Of a stretch of 46,081 nucleotides of DNA, positions 28,099-35,893 are shown in pieces. Numbering within the stretch: position 1 is the first letter of the stretch; each line of letters opens with the position of its first letter. The stretch covers positions 1-46,081 of the forward strand of contig JAGNKE010000021.1 in NCBI GenBank assembly GCA_018000295.1, in the 5' to 3' direction. A program made the position numbers and the translations under genes. Source of the stretch: Alphaproteobacteria bacterium. Its GTDB lineage: Bacteria > Pseudomonadota > Alphaproteobacteria > Micavibrionales > Micavibrionaceae. The notes beneath the pieces were generated by a model. It searched no databases, was not told the origin of the DNA, and worked only from the letters and a program-made list of their open reading frames with translations.

Positions 28099-28854
28099 AT
28101 GTACCGCTCGGTCTACGATCTCAGGACTTTTTACAATTCCCCGCTCGGCCTTTGCGTTCAGAACGTCCTGAACCGTCGGATTGCGGCGTTCTGGCCGGAT
28201 ACGCATGGACTGCGCGTGATGGGTTGCGGGTATACCGTTCCTTATCTGGAGTCTTTCTGCGGGAATGCCGAACGGGTTGTGGCCATGATGCCTTCGGGAT
28301 TAGGCGCCGATACGTGGCCGAAGGACGGCAAAAATGTCGTTTTTCTTTCGGAGGGGGCGGGCCTGCCGATTGAAAATTCCTCCATGGACCGGATTCTTCT
28401 GGTTCATTATCTGGAGCATAGCGGGCAGTTGCAGCCAACTCTTCACGAGATTTGGCGGGTGCTTAAACCCAACGGGCGTATTCTGGTCATCGTTCCCAAC
28501 CGTTCGGCTTTGTGGGCGCGGGTCGAATGGTCGCCGTTCGGTCACGGGCATCCGTTTTCTCTTTCGCAGTTGTGTTTCTTCCTGCGGGAAAATTTATTTG
28601 TGCAGGAACGCACACAGAGTGCGCTGTTCATGCCGCCGTTCAAATTCTCTATTTTCATGCGGTCGGCCAATTTGCTTGAACATATGGGGCGGACGTTCCT
28701 GCCTATCGGGGCGGGGGTGCATATTATTGAGGCCAGCAAGCAAATCTACGCCGGGGTGGATAAGGGATCGGGATCAAAGGTTCTGGCTTATAAGCCCGGA
28801 TTGTTCGGGCGGCCCCCCGGCGTTCCGGTGCCGCAGAGCTATACCTCGGATTAG
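28099..28854 (+). CDS. class I SAM-dependent methyltransferase
   Basis: A 251-residue protein. The N-terminal VMGCGYTVPYL (about 40-50) replaces the usual GxGxG motif I with a GCGY form. LPIENSSMDRILLVHYLEH is motif II-like (methyltransferase 11 family), and LKPNGRILVIVPNRS is motif III. The C-terminal segment GAGVHIIEASKQIYA is typical of the alphaproteobacterial subfamily. The substrate is unknown. It lies 9 bases after mutT and 4 bases before the convergent metA stop. Confidence 0.88.
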   Translation: MYRSVYDLRTFYNSPLGLCVQNVLNRRIAAFWPDTHGLRVMGCGYTVPYLESFCGNAERVVAMMPSGLGADTWPKDGKNVVFLSEGAGLPIENSSMDRILLVHYLEHSGQLQPTLHEIWRVLKPNGRILVIVPNRSALWARVEWSPFGHGHPFSLSQLCFFLRENLFVQERTQSALFMPPFKFSIFMRSANLLEHMGRTFLPIGAGVHIIEASKQIYAGVDKGSGSKVLAYKPGLFGRPPGVPVPQSYTSD

Positions 28855-28858
28855 TTTC

Positions 28859-29917
28859 CTATAAGCCCCGGAGGGGGGCGTCAGGGTCGATTTCTTCCAT
28901 AAACTGGCGCTTACGGTCGGAGTGCGTGACCTGATAAACGAGGCCGATCCAGCTTGAGAGGATGCTGCGGCCGCTATCCGTCCAGGTGTTTTCGAGGTTA
29001 TCCGAGATAAATTCGCGGTGTTTGTCCAGCAGAGCCATGGTCGGCTGCTTTTCTGGGTGGGGTTGAATTTTTTCAATAATTTCCGGCTTGAAGTAGTTTT
29101 CCGGGAATGGCGGGCAGTCGGGCCTTTCTCCGGTTTCGAAGCGGCGGAGTTCGCGCTCATATTCCTTGAGCAGACTGATCGTGTCGTATTCGGGGTGGCC
29201 CTGCATACAGACGAGACGGAAGCCATCCGCGCTGACGGCGATGTGCGTTCCGGCTTCCTTGCCCTTGACCAGAATTTTCATTTTAGCCGCGTGGAACTGA
29301 TCCTCTGATATCGCATTGAAGCGCGAGTGCGGAACGTCGAAGACTGTATTCATGTTGCGGACCAGCGGGTGGGTGCGGTCTTCGATTCTATGCCGGTAGA
29401 CGCCCCAGAGTTTTTGTCCGCCAGGGAGGGGCGTGCGCTTCTGATTATACCGGAATTGCATGACCGCGTGCGTCGCCAAGCACGAGCAGAGGGTGGAGGT
29501 GACGTTGTTCCACGACCAGTCGATAACTTTTTTTAAAGGTTCCCAGAAGGGTTCCTTCTCCAGATGCGGCTGGGAGATGTTCGCCCCGGTGACGATTAGG
29601 GCATCAAGACCCTCTTCCTGAAGTTTTTCAAACGGTTCGTAATATTTTTTAACGTATTCTTTTGTTTCGGCGCTGCGCTCCAATTCGTGAAGGGTGAAGG
29701 GGTGGACGTAGAGTTGCGCGATCTGGTTGCTCTCGCCGACATGGCGGAAAAACTGGCGCTCGGTGGCGGTCAGGGCGGCATCCGGCATCATATTCAGCAG
29801 GCCGATATGCATTTCGCGGATATCCTGCTTCGCGGCCCGGTCGGGCGGCAGGACTGTCCGGCCTTCCTGCTTGAGGCGCTCGAAGGTCGGCAGATCGTTA
29901 TAGGCTACCAAAGGCAT
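28859..29917 (-). CDS. metA: homoserine O-succinyl/acetyltransferase (MetA)
   Basis: A 352-residue MetA-family enzyme. The acyl-accepting cysteine is C146 in STLCSCLATHAV, aligned with E. coli STLxxC. KLWGVYRHRI follows with the family Tyr/His, and CMQGHPEYD carries the catalytic His and Glu. The N-terminal region has LNMMPDAALTATERQFF instead of the usual LMPxKxxTExQ, a divergent variant. It activates homoserine for methionine synthesis; whether succinyl- or acetyl-CoA is used cannot be read from the sequence. It shares a 79-base divergent gap with the chorismate mutase gene. Confidence 0.9.
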   Translation of the reverse strand: MPLVAYNDLPTFERLKQEGRTVLPPDRAAKQDIREMHIGLLNMMPDAALTATERQFFRHVGESNQIAQLYVHPFTLHELERSAETKEYVKKYYEPFEKLQEEGLDALIVTGANISQPHLEKEPFWEPLKKVIDWSWNNVTSTLCSCLATHAVMQFRYNQKRTPLPGGQKLWGVYRHRIEDRTHPLVRNMNTVFDVPHSRFNAISEDQFHAAKMKILVKGKEAGTHIAVSADGFRLVCMQGHPEYDTISLLKEYERELRRFETGERPDCPPFPENYFKPEIIEKIQPHPEKQPTMALLDKHREFISDNLENTWTDSGRSILSSWIGLVYQVTHSDRKRQFMEEIDPDAPLRGL

Positions 29918-29935
29918 TCAAAGTCTCACGATCCG

Positions 29936-29975
29936 TTTGATTTCCTGATCAGTTCTCTATAAATAAGCTTTATAG
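29936..29975 (+). promoter_or_regulatory. promoter and overlapping operator-like dyad for chorismate mutase
   Basis: TTTGAT (29936-29941), a 16-base spacer and TATAAA (29958-29963) form a plausible promoter. A perfect inverted repeat, CTATAAA (29957-29963) and TTTATAG (29969-29975), with a 5-base loop, covers the -10. A protein binding here could control both chorismate mutase and the divergent metA. No regulator is identified. Confidence 0.5.
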
Positions 29976-29996
29976 GTTGGGAAGCAGTGCAAGTCC

Positions 29997-30857
29997 ATGT
30001 CTAAAACATTGAGCGATATCCGCGTCAAAATCGACAAGATCGACGATAAGGTCCACGATCTGCTGATGGAGCGTGCCTCCCTCGTGTCCTCGATCGCCGA
30101 GGCCAAGCGTAAGTCGAATTTGCAGATGGTCCAGCCCGCCCGCGAGGCCAAGATGATCCGTCGCTTGCTGGCACGGCACAACGGGCCTTTGCCGCGACAG
30201 GCGGTTGTGCGGATCTGGCGGGAACTGGTCGGGGCGGTGGCGCTGCTGCAAACCGGGCTGACCGTGGTGGTTTTTGCTGATGAGCATGGCAACCCTCACT
30301 GGGACATGGCCAAGGATTATTTCGGCAGCATCGTGCCGATGAAAAAGATCAATTCACGGGCCGGGGCGGTTGGCGCGGTTCGCAACGATGAAACGTCGTT
30401 TGCCGTCCTGCCGTGGCCGGAGTTGGATCAGAACGACGCATGGTGGGTGCATCTGTTCGACCAGCATTCCGAGAAAATGTCGATCCTCTGCGCCCTTCCG
30501 TACGGCAGTCACGGGCGGAAATCGACGCAAAACCCGACGCACCGTTCGCTGGTCGTTTCCAAATTCGAGTTTTTGCCCTCCGATGACGATTGCACGTTTC
30601 TGGGGTTAGACCTCAGGGTCAGCGTCAGTCGGACGCGGGTGGTGGATCGTCTTGCCGAGCATGGGGTGACTGTCGTCAATCTCTACAGTTCCAAATCTTC
30701 GGCGCGGCCCGACTATAACGCACATCTGGTGGAGGCGCGGGGGTATATCGCTCCGGACTCGCCCTTGCTTGACGCGCTGCGCCAGGTTTTTGATGCGGAT
30801 TGCCGTTATTGCGGCGTGGTCGGCGGGTATCCGGCGGTGCCGGAACTCGATGAATGA
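29997..30857 (+). CDS. chorismate mutase with degenerate prephenate dehydratase/ACT-like C-terminus
   Basis: A 286-residue protein. Residues 1-90 are a type II chorismate mutase of the AroQ class: DIRVKIDKID (R9), LLMERASL (R26) and IAEAKRKS (K37) supply active-site charges for the chorismate to prephenate step. The remaining 190 residues look like a shrunken prephenate dehydratase plus ACT domain. NPTHRSLVV (179-187) occupies the place of the catalytic NxTRFxxI, and the end VVGGYP resembles the ACT-domain terminus LGSYP. The dehydratase motif is not intact, so a P-protein activity is unlikely and a regulatory role for the C-terminus is possible. This domain history is my inference. Confidence 0.82.
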   Translation: MSKTLSDIRVKIDKIDDKVHDLLMERASLVSSIAEAKRKSNLQMVQPAREAKMIRRLLARHNGPLPRQAVVRIWRELVGAVALLQTGLTVVVFADEHGNPHWDMAKDYFGSIVPMKKINSRAGAVGAVRNDETSFAVLPWPELDQNDAWWVHLFDQHSEKMSILCALPYGSHGRKSTQNPTHRSLVVSKFEFLPSDDDCTFLGLDLRVSVSRTRVVDRLAEHGVTVVNLYSSKSSARPDYNAHLVEARGYIAPDSPLLDALRQVFDADCRYCGVVGGYPAVPELDE

Positions 30858-30952
30858 CTCCCCTAGGTTTTTAACCTCATTATTGAAAATTCTCTTTATA
30901 TCGCTTCGCAGGGCTGTATAAGTCTTGCGGGGCTAGGTGGAAGGATAGGGCT

Positions 30953-31297
30953 ATGAAGCCTTTTGATAAAATATACTGGCATGATGGACAGATTGTTGAG
31001 TTTAACGTCATAACGCCCTCCAAGCGGAAAGGTGCAAAGATTAGTCTTTTACTAGAGCTTTATGCTCATGACCAAGCTGAATATCGAGACCACTATGAGG
31101 TCGTTTTTGAGGGGGTCATCAAGTTTACAGCAACTGCCGATATGTCGAGTCTTAAGGAGAATTTTTCTGCGGGAAACATCTTCAGTGTTGTCGATTATCA
31201 AAACGATAGTTCGATATATAGATTTTATCTTATGGAAGGATATATCGAAATCGAAAGTAAAAAAGTGAAAATCAAAAAGCAGAAATCAGGAAATTAA
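30953..31297 (+). CDS. small AT-rich hypothetical protein between chorismate mutase and tyrA
   Basis: A 114-residue product preceded by AAGGATAG. It is rich in strands and aromatic residues (MKPFDKIYWHDGQIVEF at the start) and ends in a lysine cluster (KKVKIKKQKS). No signal peptide or domain is recognised. The gene is distinctly AT-rich between two GC-richer aromatic pathway genes, and it sits where related genomes usually carry hisC. It is probably cotranscribed with tyrA, whose start is 4 bases after its stop. Confidence 0.7.
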   Translation: MKPFDKIYWHDGQIVEFNVITPSKRKGAKISLLLELYAHDQAEYRDHYEVVFEGVIKFTATADMSSLKENFSAGNIFSVVDYQNDSSIYRFYLMEGYIEIESKKVKIKKQKSGN

Positions 31298-31300
31298 ATC

Positions 31301-32176
31301 ATGTTCAACAAAGTCACCATTATCGGTCTGGGGCTGATCGGCTCTTCGCTCGCTCGGATCATTCTGAAAAAGAGATTGGCTAACACGCTGGTTGCGGCGG
31401 ACGCCAATCTGGATGTCTGTAAGACCGTCAACGATCTGGGGTTGGCGCATAAAGTCACGGATCATCTGGCCGAAGCGGTTGAGGGCGCCGATCTCGTCAT
31501 CCTTGCAGTTCCGGTCGGGGCGATGCAGAAAGTCGCGGAGCGGATCGCGCCTGCGCTCAAGCAGGGGGCGATTGTCACGGATACCGGGTCGGTCAAGATG
31601 GCGGTGATCGAGGCGGTCAAACCTTACTGCCGTCCGGGAGTTGAATTCGTGCCGGGGCATCCGATTGCGGGAACCGAGTTTTCGGGGCCGGAGGCCGGGT
31701 TTCTGGAATTGTTCGAGAACCGCTGGTGCATTCTCACGCCTCTGCCCGATACGGGAATACGGTCGGTCGAGAAGGTGACCAAGCTGTGGGAGGAGTGCGG
31801 GGCGAATATCGAGATCATGGAGCCGGCGCATCACGATCTTGTTTTAGGCATTACTTCGCACCTGCCGCACCTGATCGCGTACACGATTGTCGGGACGGCA
31901 ACGGATTTGGAGGACGATATCAAATCCGAAGTCATCAAATTCTCGGCTTCGGGTTTCCGGGATTTTACACGGATCGCAGCGTCTGATCCGGTGATGTGGC
32001 GCGATATTTTCCTGAATAACAAGGGGGCGGTCCTTGAGGTTTTGCAGAGGTTTTCCGAAGACCTGACCGCGCTGCAGAAGGCGATCCGGCAGGGGAACGG
32101 GGATTATCTTTATGAAGTCTTTACGAAGACCCGCGCCATCCGCAAGCAGATCGTCGATATCGGACAGGCGGAATAA
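31301..32176 (+). CDS. tyrA: prephenate/arogenate dehydrogenase
   Basis: A 291-residue TyrA. The N-terminal NAD(P)-binding motif is IIGLGLIGSS (residues 7-16), followed by VILAVPVGAMQ, TDTGSVK, FVPGHPIAGTEFSG with the conserved His, and EPAHHDLVLGITSHLPH with the second active-site histidine. This is the cyclohexadienyl dehydrogenase type. It makes hydroxyphenylpyruvate or tyrosine from prephenate or arogenate. It ends 4 bases before the convergent acyltransferase stop. Confidence 0.95.
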   Translation: MFNKVTIIGLGLIGSSLARIILKKRLANTLVAADANLDVCKTVNDLGLAHKVTDHLAEAVEGADLVILAVPVGAMQKVAERIAPALKQGAIVTDTGSVKMAVIEAVKPYCRPGVEFVPGHPIAGTEFSGPEAGFLELFENRWCILTPLPDTGIRSVEKVTKLWEECGANIEIMEPAHHDLVLGITSHLPHLIAYTIVGTATDLEDDIKSEVIKFSASGFRDFTRIAASDPVMWRDIFLNNKGAVLEVLQRFSEDLTALQKAIRQGNGDYLYEVFTKTRAIRKQIVDIGQAE

Positions 32177-32179
32177 CCG

Positions 32180-33640
32180 TCATTCGTGCGGCTGAGTGTG
32201 AAGCCTGCGGCGTTCGGGCGGAAATTCGAAGATTTTAATCGGTCCCAGATACACCGCCCGGTCGCTCTTGGTTAAACTGACTCTGGCGATGCCGCCGCGT
32301 TCGAACGCCTTCAGGCCTGCGCCCGCGATCATGGCCGCTTGTGGACGGATAATCCCTTTTTCCGCCAGTCCTGCGATAAACGGCTGGTAGTTTTCCAGTT
32401 CGAGTGTGAGATTGATTCCGGGATTCAGATCGTCCTGCATATCAATACGACCCGCTACGCGGATTTTGAAATCGCCGCTCACCGCCTCGCTTTCGGTAAT
32501 GTCGTAGATTTTCCCGCGAGGGCGGATGACGGCGTGCAGGGAGTCAAAATCCTGCCCCTCTTTCCAGAAGCGGGCCTTTACGCTGATTTTTTTTGCTTCG
32601 ATGGTCAGGGGCATATAGGGCAGGGGCCAGGATTCGGCGGAAAAGGATTCGAACTCTCCGGTTCCGGCGGGGCTGAGGACGCTGTGCGGTCCTAAGGATA
32701 ACTTCATTTTACCGGGGAAGCCCGAGATGGTGGGGGGCGATTGTTTTATAAAACGCGAGGCGGTTTCGCGCTGGAAATTCGTCAGGGCGTTATTGACCCC
32801 GGCCTCGACATAGCGGGCGACGATGAGCCAGTTGGCGATGTATCCGAACGCCAAAACAAGCAGTATTGCGGGCATGAGCCAGCTTTTCCTTTTTGATCCG
32901 GCCTGTTGAATCTGGGCTTCGTTCATCAGGGTGATCGAGCGGCCCTCCAGGTCTTTCTCTAATTTCGAAAGGATTTCAGCGGGGGGCTTTCCTGGTTCGA
33001 TGGGCGGCAGGAATTCGAAGACCACCCTGCCCGGTTTCTTGATCCAGCTGTTGCGTGGCCAGAATACGCCTGTATTCATTGCTAACGGGATAATCGGCAG
33101 GTTCGTGGCTTCCTGCAACCGGGCGACGCCGATTTTATAGGGCCGATCTTGCGCGGTCGTCGTTACGCTCACGCGGGTGCCCTGTGGGAAGATGATGACA
33201 GGGCGGCCCTGCGCCTGCATTCTTCTTGCGCCGTCCTGAATGGACTCGATTGCGGATTTGGGGGTGCTGCGGTCGATGGCGATCACGTCGGATTTGGCGA
33301 GATACTGGCCCCAGAGCGGGATTTTCAGCAATTCCTTTTTCAGAATGATTGCCGGGTCGTCAAACAGAATGTGCAGCTTCGTCGTCTCGTACGCCGACTG
33401 GTGTTTGGAGGCGACGATGTAAGAGCCTGATGACGGGAGATACTCCCGTCCGCGAACTTCGAAGTCGAGGCCAAGAATATATTTCTCCAGAAGATGATTG
33501 CAGAAGACAAATCCATGCACGACCGTCATGAACGCCTTTCGCGGCAGAAACAGAGTTGGCAGGCAGAGGACGCAGGCGATGGCCGTCAGTCCGTAAAAGC
33601 AGAGATTGTAGATTGTAGACCGGATGACATAAGGGGGCAT
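32180..33640 (-). CDS. 1-acyl-glycerol-3-phosphate acyltransferase fused to a DUF2125-like domain
   Basis: A 486-residue protein about twice the usual PlsC length. Residues 1-245 are a PlsC-type acyltransferase: an N-terminal hydrophobic segment, KHQSAYET (histidine of the HX4D/E motif), FPQGTR and the PLAMNTG region. It transfers acyl groups to lysophosphatidic acid in phospholipid synthesis. After a membrane helix (about 255-275), residues 280-486 match the pattern of DUF2125 (GFPGKMKLSLG, VYLGPIKIFEFP), normally a separate exported protein often encoded near tyrA in alphaproteobacteria. The arrangement would put the second domain in the periplasm. I infer a gene fusion. Confidence 0.82.
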   Translation of the reverse strand: MPPYVIRSTIYNLCFYGLTAIACVLCLPTLFLPRKAFMTVVHGFVFCNHLLEKYILGLDFEVRGREYLPSSGSYIVASKHQSAYETTKLHILFDDPAIILKKELLKIPLWGQYLAKSDVIAIDRSTPKSAIESIQDGARRMQAQGRPVIIFPQGTRVSVTTTAQDRPYKIGVARLQEATNLPIIPLAMNTGVFWPRNSWIKKPGRVVFEFLPPIEPGKPPAEILSKLEKDLEGRSITLMNEAQIQQAGSKRKSWLMPAILLVLAFGYIANWLIVARYVEAGVNNALTNFQRETASRFIKQSPPTISGFPGKMKLSLGPHSVLSPAGTGEFESFSAESWPLPYMPLTIEAKKISVKARFWKEGQDFDSLHAVIRPRGKIYDITESEAVSGDFKIRVAGRIDMQDDLNPGINLTLELENYQPFIAGLAEKGIIRPQAAMIAGAGLKAFERGGIARVSLTKSDRAVYLGPIKIFEFPPERRRLHTQPHE

Positions 33641-33652
33641 TCGATTTTCCGG

Positions 33653-34234
33653 CTATTGTTGTTCGAGGGACATACGGGTGAGCCGGAATAAAATCTTATG
33701 GTATTCGCTGAAGGCCAGTTCCCAGAATTTCCAATTCAGAACGCCGTAATCGGTTTCCTCGACCGGGTGGGGGATAATTTTTAAATCCGGCATGACCCGT
33801 TTGAACTCCAGCAAGGCGCGGCCCATGTGATAACCCGAAGTCACGAGACGGATGGATTTGACCTTGTTGGCTGTGATCCATTCCTGTGTCTCATTGGCGT
33901 TACCGTATGTGGTGAGCGCCTTATGGCCGAGAAACACGCAGCAGGTGGGTTTGGGTTGATTTCCCTTCCAGTTTTGAAGGATATCGGCCGCCGTCACTTT
34001 CTCATGGACGCCGGAAATGAAGAGTTTCGGGGCGCGTTCCTGCGCCAGAAGGTCAAGGCCGGTCTGAATCCTGTGATTGCCGCCGGTTACCACGACGATT
34101 GCGTCGGTCTTTTCGTTTTCATAGGCGGGGTTGACCGTCAGGGCGTAAAAGGAAAACAGCACGAAGCCGCCCAGCCACAGACTCAGAGTGGCTGCGAACA
34201 GGCCGGAAAACGCCTTCATCAACAAGAGTTTCAT
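33653..34234 (-). CDS. DUF218 (YdcF/ElyC-like) family protein
   Basis: A 193-residue protein from ATG 34234, with GAGGGGTG just upstream; the extra 32 codons of open frame run into ftsX. It has an N-terminal membrane helix and then the DUF218 domain: AIVVVTGGNHRIQTGLDLL, KLFISG, the NANETQEW segment and LVTSGYHMGRALLEFKRV. ElyC and related proteins influence envelope biogenesis and undecaprenyl-phosphate use, but the reaction is not settled. It is the fourth gene of the operon led by the TPR-like gene and ftsEX. Confidence 0.9.
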   Translation of the reverse strand: MKLLLMKAFSGLFAATLSLWLGGFVLFSFYALTVNPAYENEKTDAIVVVTGGNHRIQTGLDLLAQERAPKLFISGVHEKVTAADILQNWKGNQPKPTCCVFLGHKALTTYGNANETQEWITANKVKSIRLVTSGYHMGRALLEFKRVMPDLKIIPHPVEETDYGVLNWKFWELAFSEYHKILFRLTRMSLEQQ

Positions 34235-34245
34235 CACCCCTCTTT

Positions 34246-35205
34246 TTACGGCATCAGGGAGAGAGTCCGCAAGACCGTCAGGCGGGCGGTCATACCGGCA
34301 ATCACGCAGGCGATGACGGGCAGGATGCAAAAAAGCGCGAAGGATGTGCTATCCAGGCTGATTTGCGGGATCAGGGGTGTGCCGCTCTGGCCCGTCAGGA
34401 AGAGAATAAACATCGCCATGAACAACCCTCCCGCTGTTCCCAGAATGCTGCCTAGCAGGGCAATCACCACTGCGTACCACTGGAACTGGCGGGCGATGTA
34501 TCTATCCGACGCGCCGATCAGGTGAAGAATTTCCACCTGATCCTTATGGATGGCCATTCTTGAACGCACGCCGCCCGATATTCCCGTGACGGTCGTGACG
34601 GCAACAATCAGGGCCACAAGCAGAGCTACCCATTGCAGAGTCCGTGTAAAGCGCAGAATATCCTGCAACCATTCGCGGTGGGTATCGACGTAGGATGTCG
34701 GGGAGAGGGCGTGAACCGCCTGTGTCAGTTTTTCAACCGATTCGTCGCTTGCGCTGTTCAGTTCGACGGCGATGAGGCCGGGCATGGGAAGCTCCTCCAG
34801 ATTGAAATCTTCGCCCAGCCAAGGGGAGACGAGCTTGCGGATGTCCTTTTCTCCCAGCGGCTCATAGGATTTGACCAGAGGGTTTTTCTGGAGCATCTGC
34901 GCGATTTTTTCGGTTTCCATCTTGATGGTTTCGGGCGAAAGGATGGTTCCGTTCTGATCCTCGGCCTTGATCTCAATGGTTATTTTATTTTCCAGTCCGC
35001 TCGACCAGCGCTGGGTCATGGCGTGCAGGGAGAGCGTTCCCGCGCAGGCGAGAACGGCCAGAAAGCTCATCAGTCCGACGAGCAGGAGGAGAAATCCGCG
35101 ATCCGAGTCCGAGCCAAACGGCAGGTCGTAGCCCTTCGATCCGAGAGCGAGTTTGAGCAGGCGTTCCTGCATTTTCATATAAAATGGTGATGGTCTAGCT
35201 GACAT
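34246..35205 (-). CDS. ftsX: cell division protein FtsX
   Basis: A 319-residue protein with four membrane helices: one near residues 37-58 and three in the C-terminal half (about 185-310). A periplasmic domain of about 120 residues lies between the first and second. The LRFTRTLQWVALLVALIVA and EILHLIGASDRYIARQF segments are typical of FtsX. With FtsE it forms the ABC-like complex that activates peptidoglycan hydrolases at the septum. Its ATG is inside the ftsE end (11-base overlap). Confidence 0.92.
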   Translation of the reverse strand: MSARPSPFYMKMQERLLKLALGSKGYDLPFGSDSDRGFLLLLVGLMSFLAVLACAGTLSLHAMTQRWSSGLENKITIEIKAEDQNGTILSPETIKMETEKIAQMLQKNPLVKSYEPLGEKDIRKLVSPWLGEDFNLEELPMPGLIAVELNSASDESVEKLTQAVHALSPTSYVDTHREWLQDILRFTRTLQWVALLVALIVAVTTVTGISGGVRSRMAIHKDQVEILHLIGASDRYIARQFQWYAVVIALLGSILGTAGGLFMAMFILFLTGQSGTPLIPQISLDSTSFALFCILPVIACVIAGMTARLTVLRTLSLMP

Positions 35206-35893
35206 TTCTGATCTTCTGCGTTATCGGTCCCTGCCGGGATTCCTGCGTCAGGCGGCCGTGTTCAAGTATAAGGCGCGGATGGGCGTAGAGTTCCATGATG
35301 TGGGTGTTGTGGGTGGCAATGACAATGGTCGTGCCCATTTTATTGAGTTGTTCGAAGAGGCCCATCAGGCGGAAGCCGATGGTGTCGTCGAGGTTTCCGG
35401 TCGGTTCGTCGGCCAGAAGAAGTTTCGGGCGGGCGATGATGGCTCGGGCAATGGCGATGCGTTGCTGCTGACCGCCGGACAGGGTAGGGGGCAGGCGTTC
35501 CTTGCTGTCGCCCAAACCGACCCAGTCGAGAAGCTCGGTGACGTTGTTGCGGATTTCCTTTTCCGGGCGCTTTAATATTCGCAGCGGCAGGGCGACGTTA
35601 TCGAAGGCGGAGAGATGGTCCATCAGACGGTAGTCCTGAAAGACGATGCCGATTTTCTGGCGGATTTCGAAAAGGCGCTCGCGGGGAAGGAGGCCGACGT
35701 TACTGTCGAACATAAACAGGCTTCCGCGTGTTGGGCGGTGGCCGAGGAACATGAGGCTCAGCAGCGATGATTTTCCGGCGCCACTGGGCCCTGTCAGGAA
35801 ATGGTAGGAGCCGGATTTTAACTCAAAGCCGATGTCGCTCAGGATTTCCGGACCGGTTTCATAACGGAATCCTACATTGTCGAATTTTATCAC
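35195..35893 (-). CDS. ftsE: cell division ATP-binding protein FtsE
   Basis: A 232-residue ABC ATPase with Walker A GPSGAGKS (35-42), the signature LSGGQQQR (138-145), Walker B LLLADE (158-163) and PTGNLDD. The Q-loop segment IVFQDYRLMDHLS is FtsE-like. The start is GTG 35893, overlapping the stop of the TPR-like gene in a GTGA arrangement. It energises the FtsX complex. The operon order TPR-like, ftsE, ftsX, DUF218, plsC is common in alphaproteobacteria apart from the first gene. Confidence 0.94.
   Translation of the reverse strand: MIKFDNVGFRYETGPEILSDIGFELKSGSYHFLTGPSGAGKSSLLSLMFLGHRPTRGSLFMFDSNVGLLPRERLFEIRQKIGIVFQDYRLMDHLSAFDNVALPLRILKRPEKEIRNNVTELLDWVGLGDSKERLPPTLSGGQQQRIAIARAIIARPKLLLADEPTGNLDDTIGFRLMGLFEQLNKMGTTIVIATHNTHIMELYAHPRLILEHGRLTQESRQGPITQKIRNVS

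Noticed and set aside
29918..29996. SAM-responsive riboswitch (SAM-II type) upstream of metA
   Set aside because: I looked for the SAM-II pseudoknot pattern in the 79-base gap and saw no convincing match. The only structure is a short dyad.
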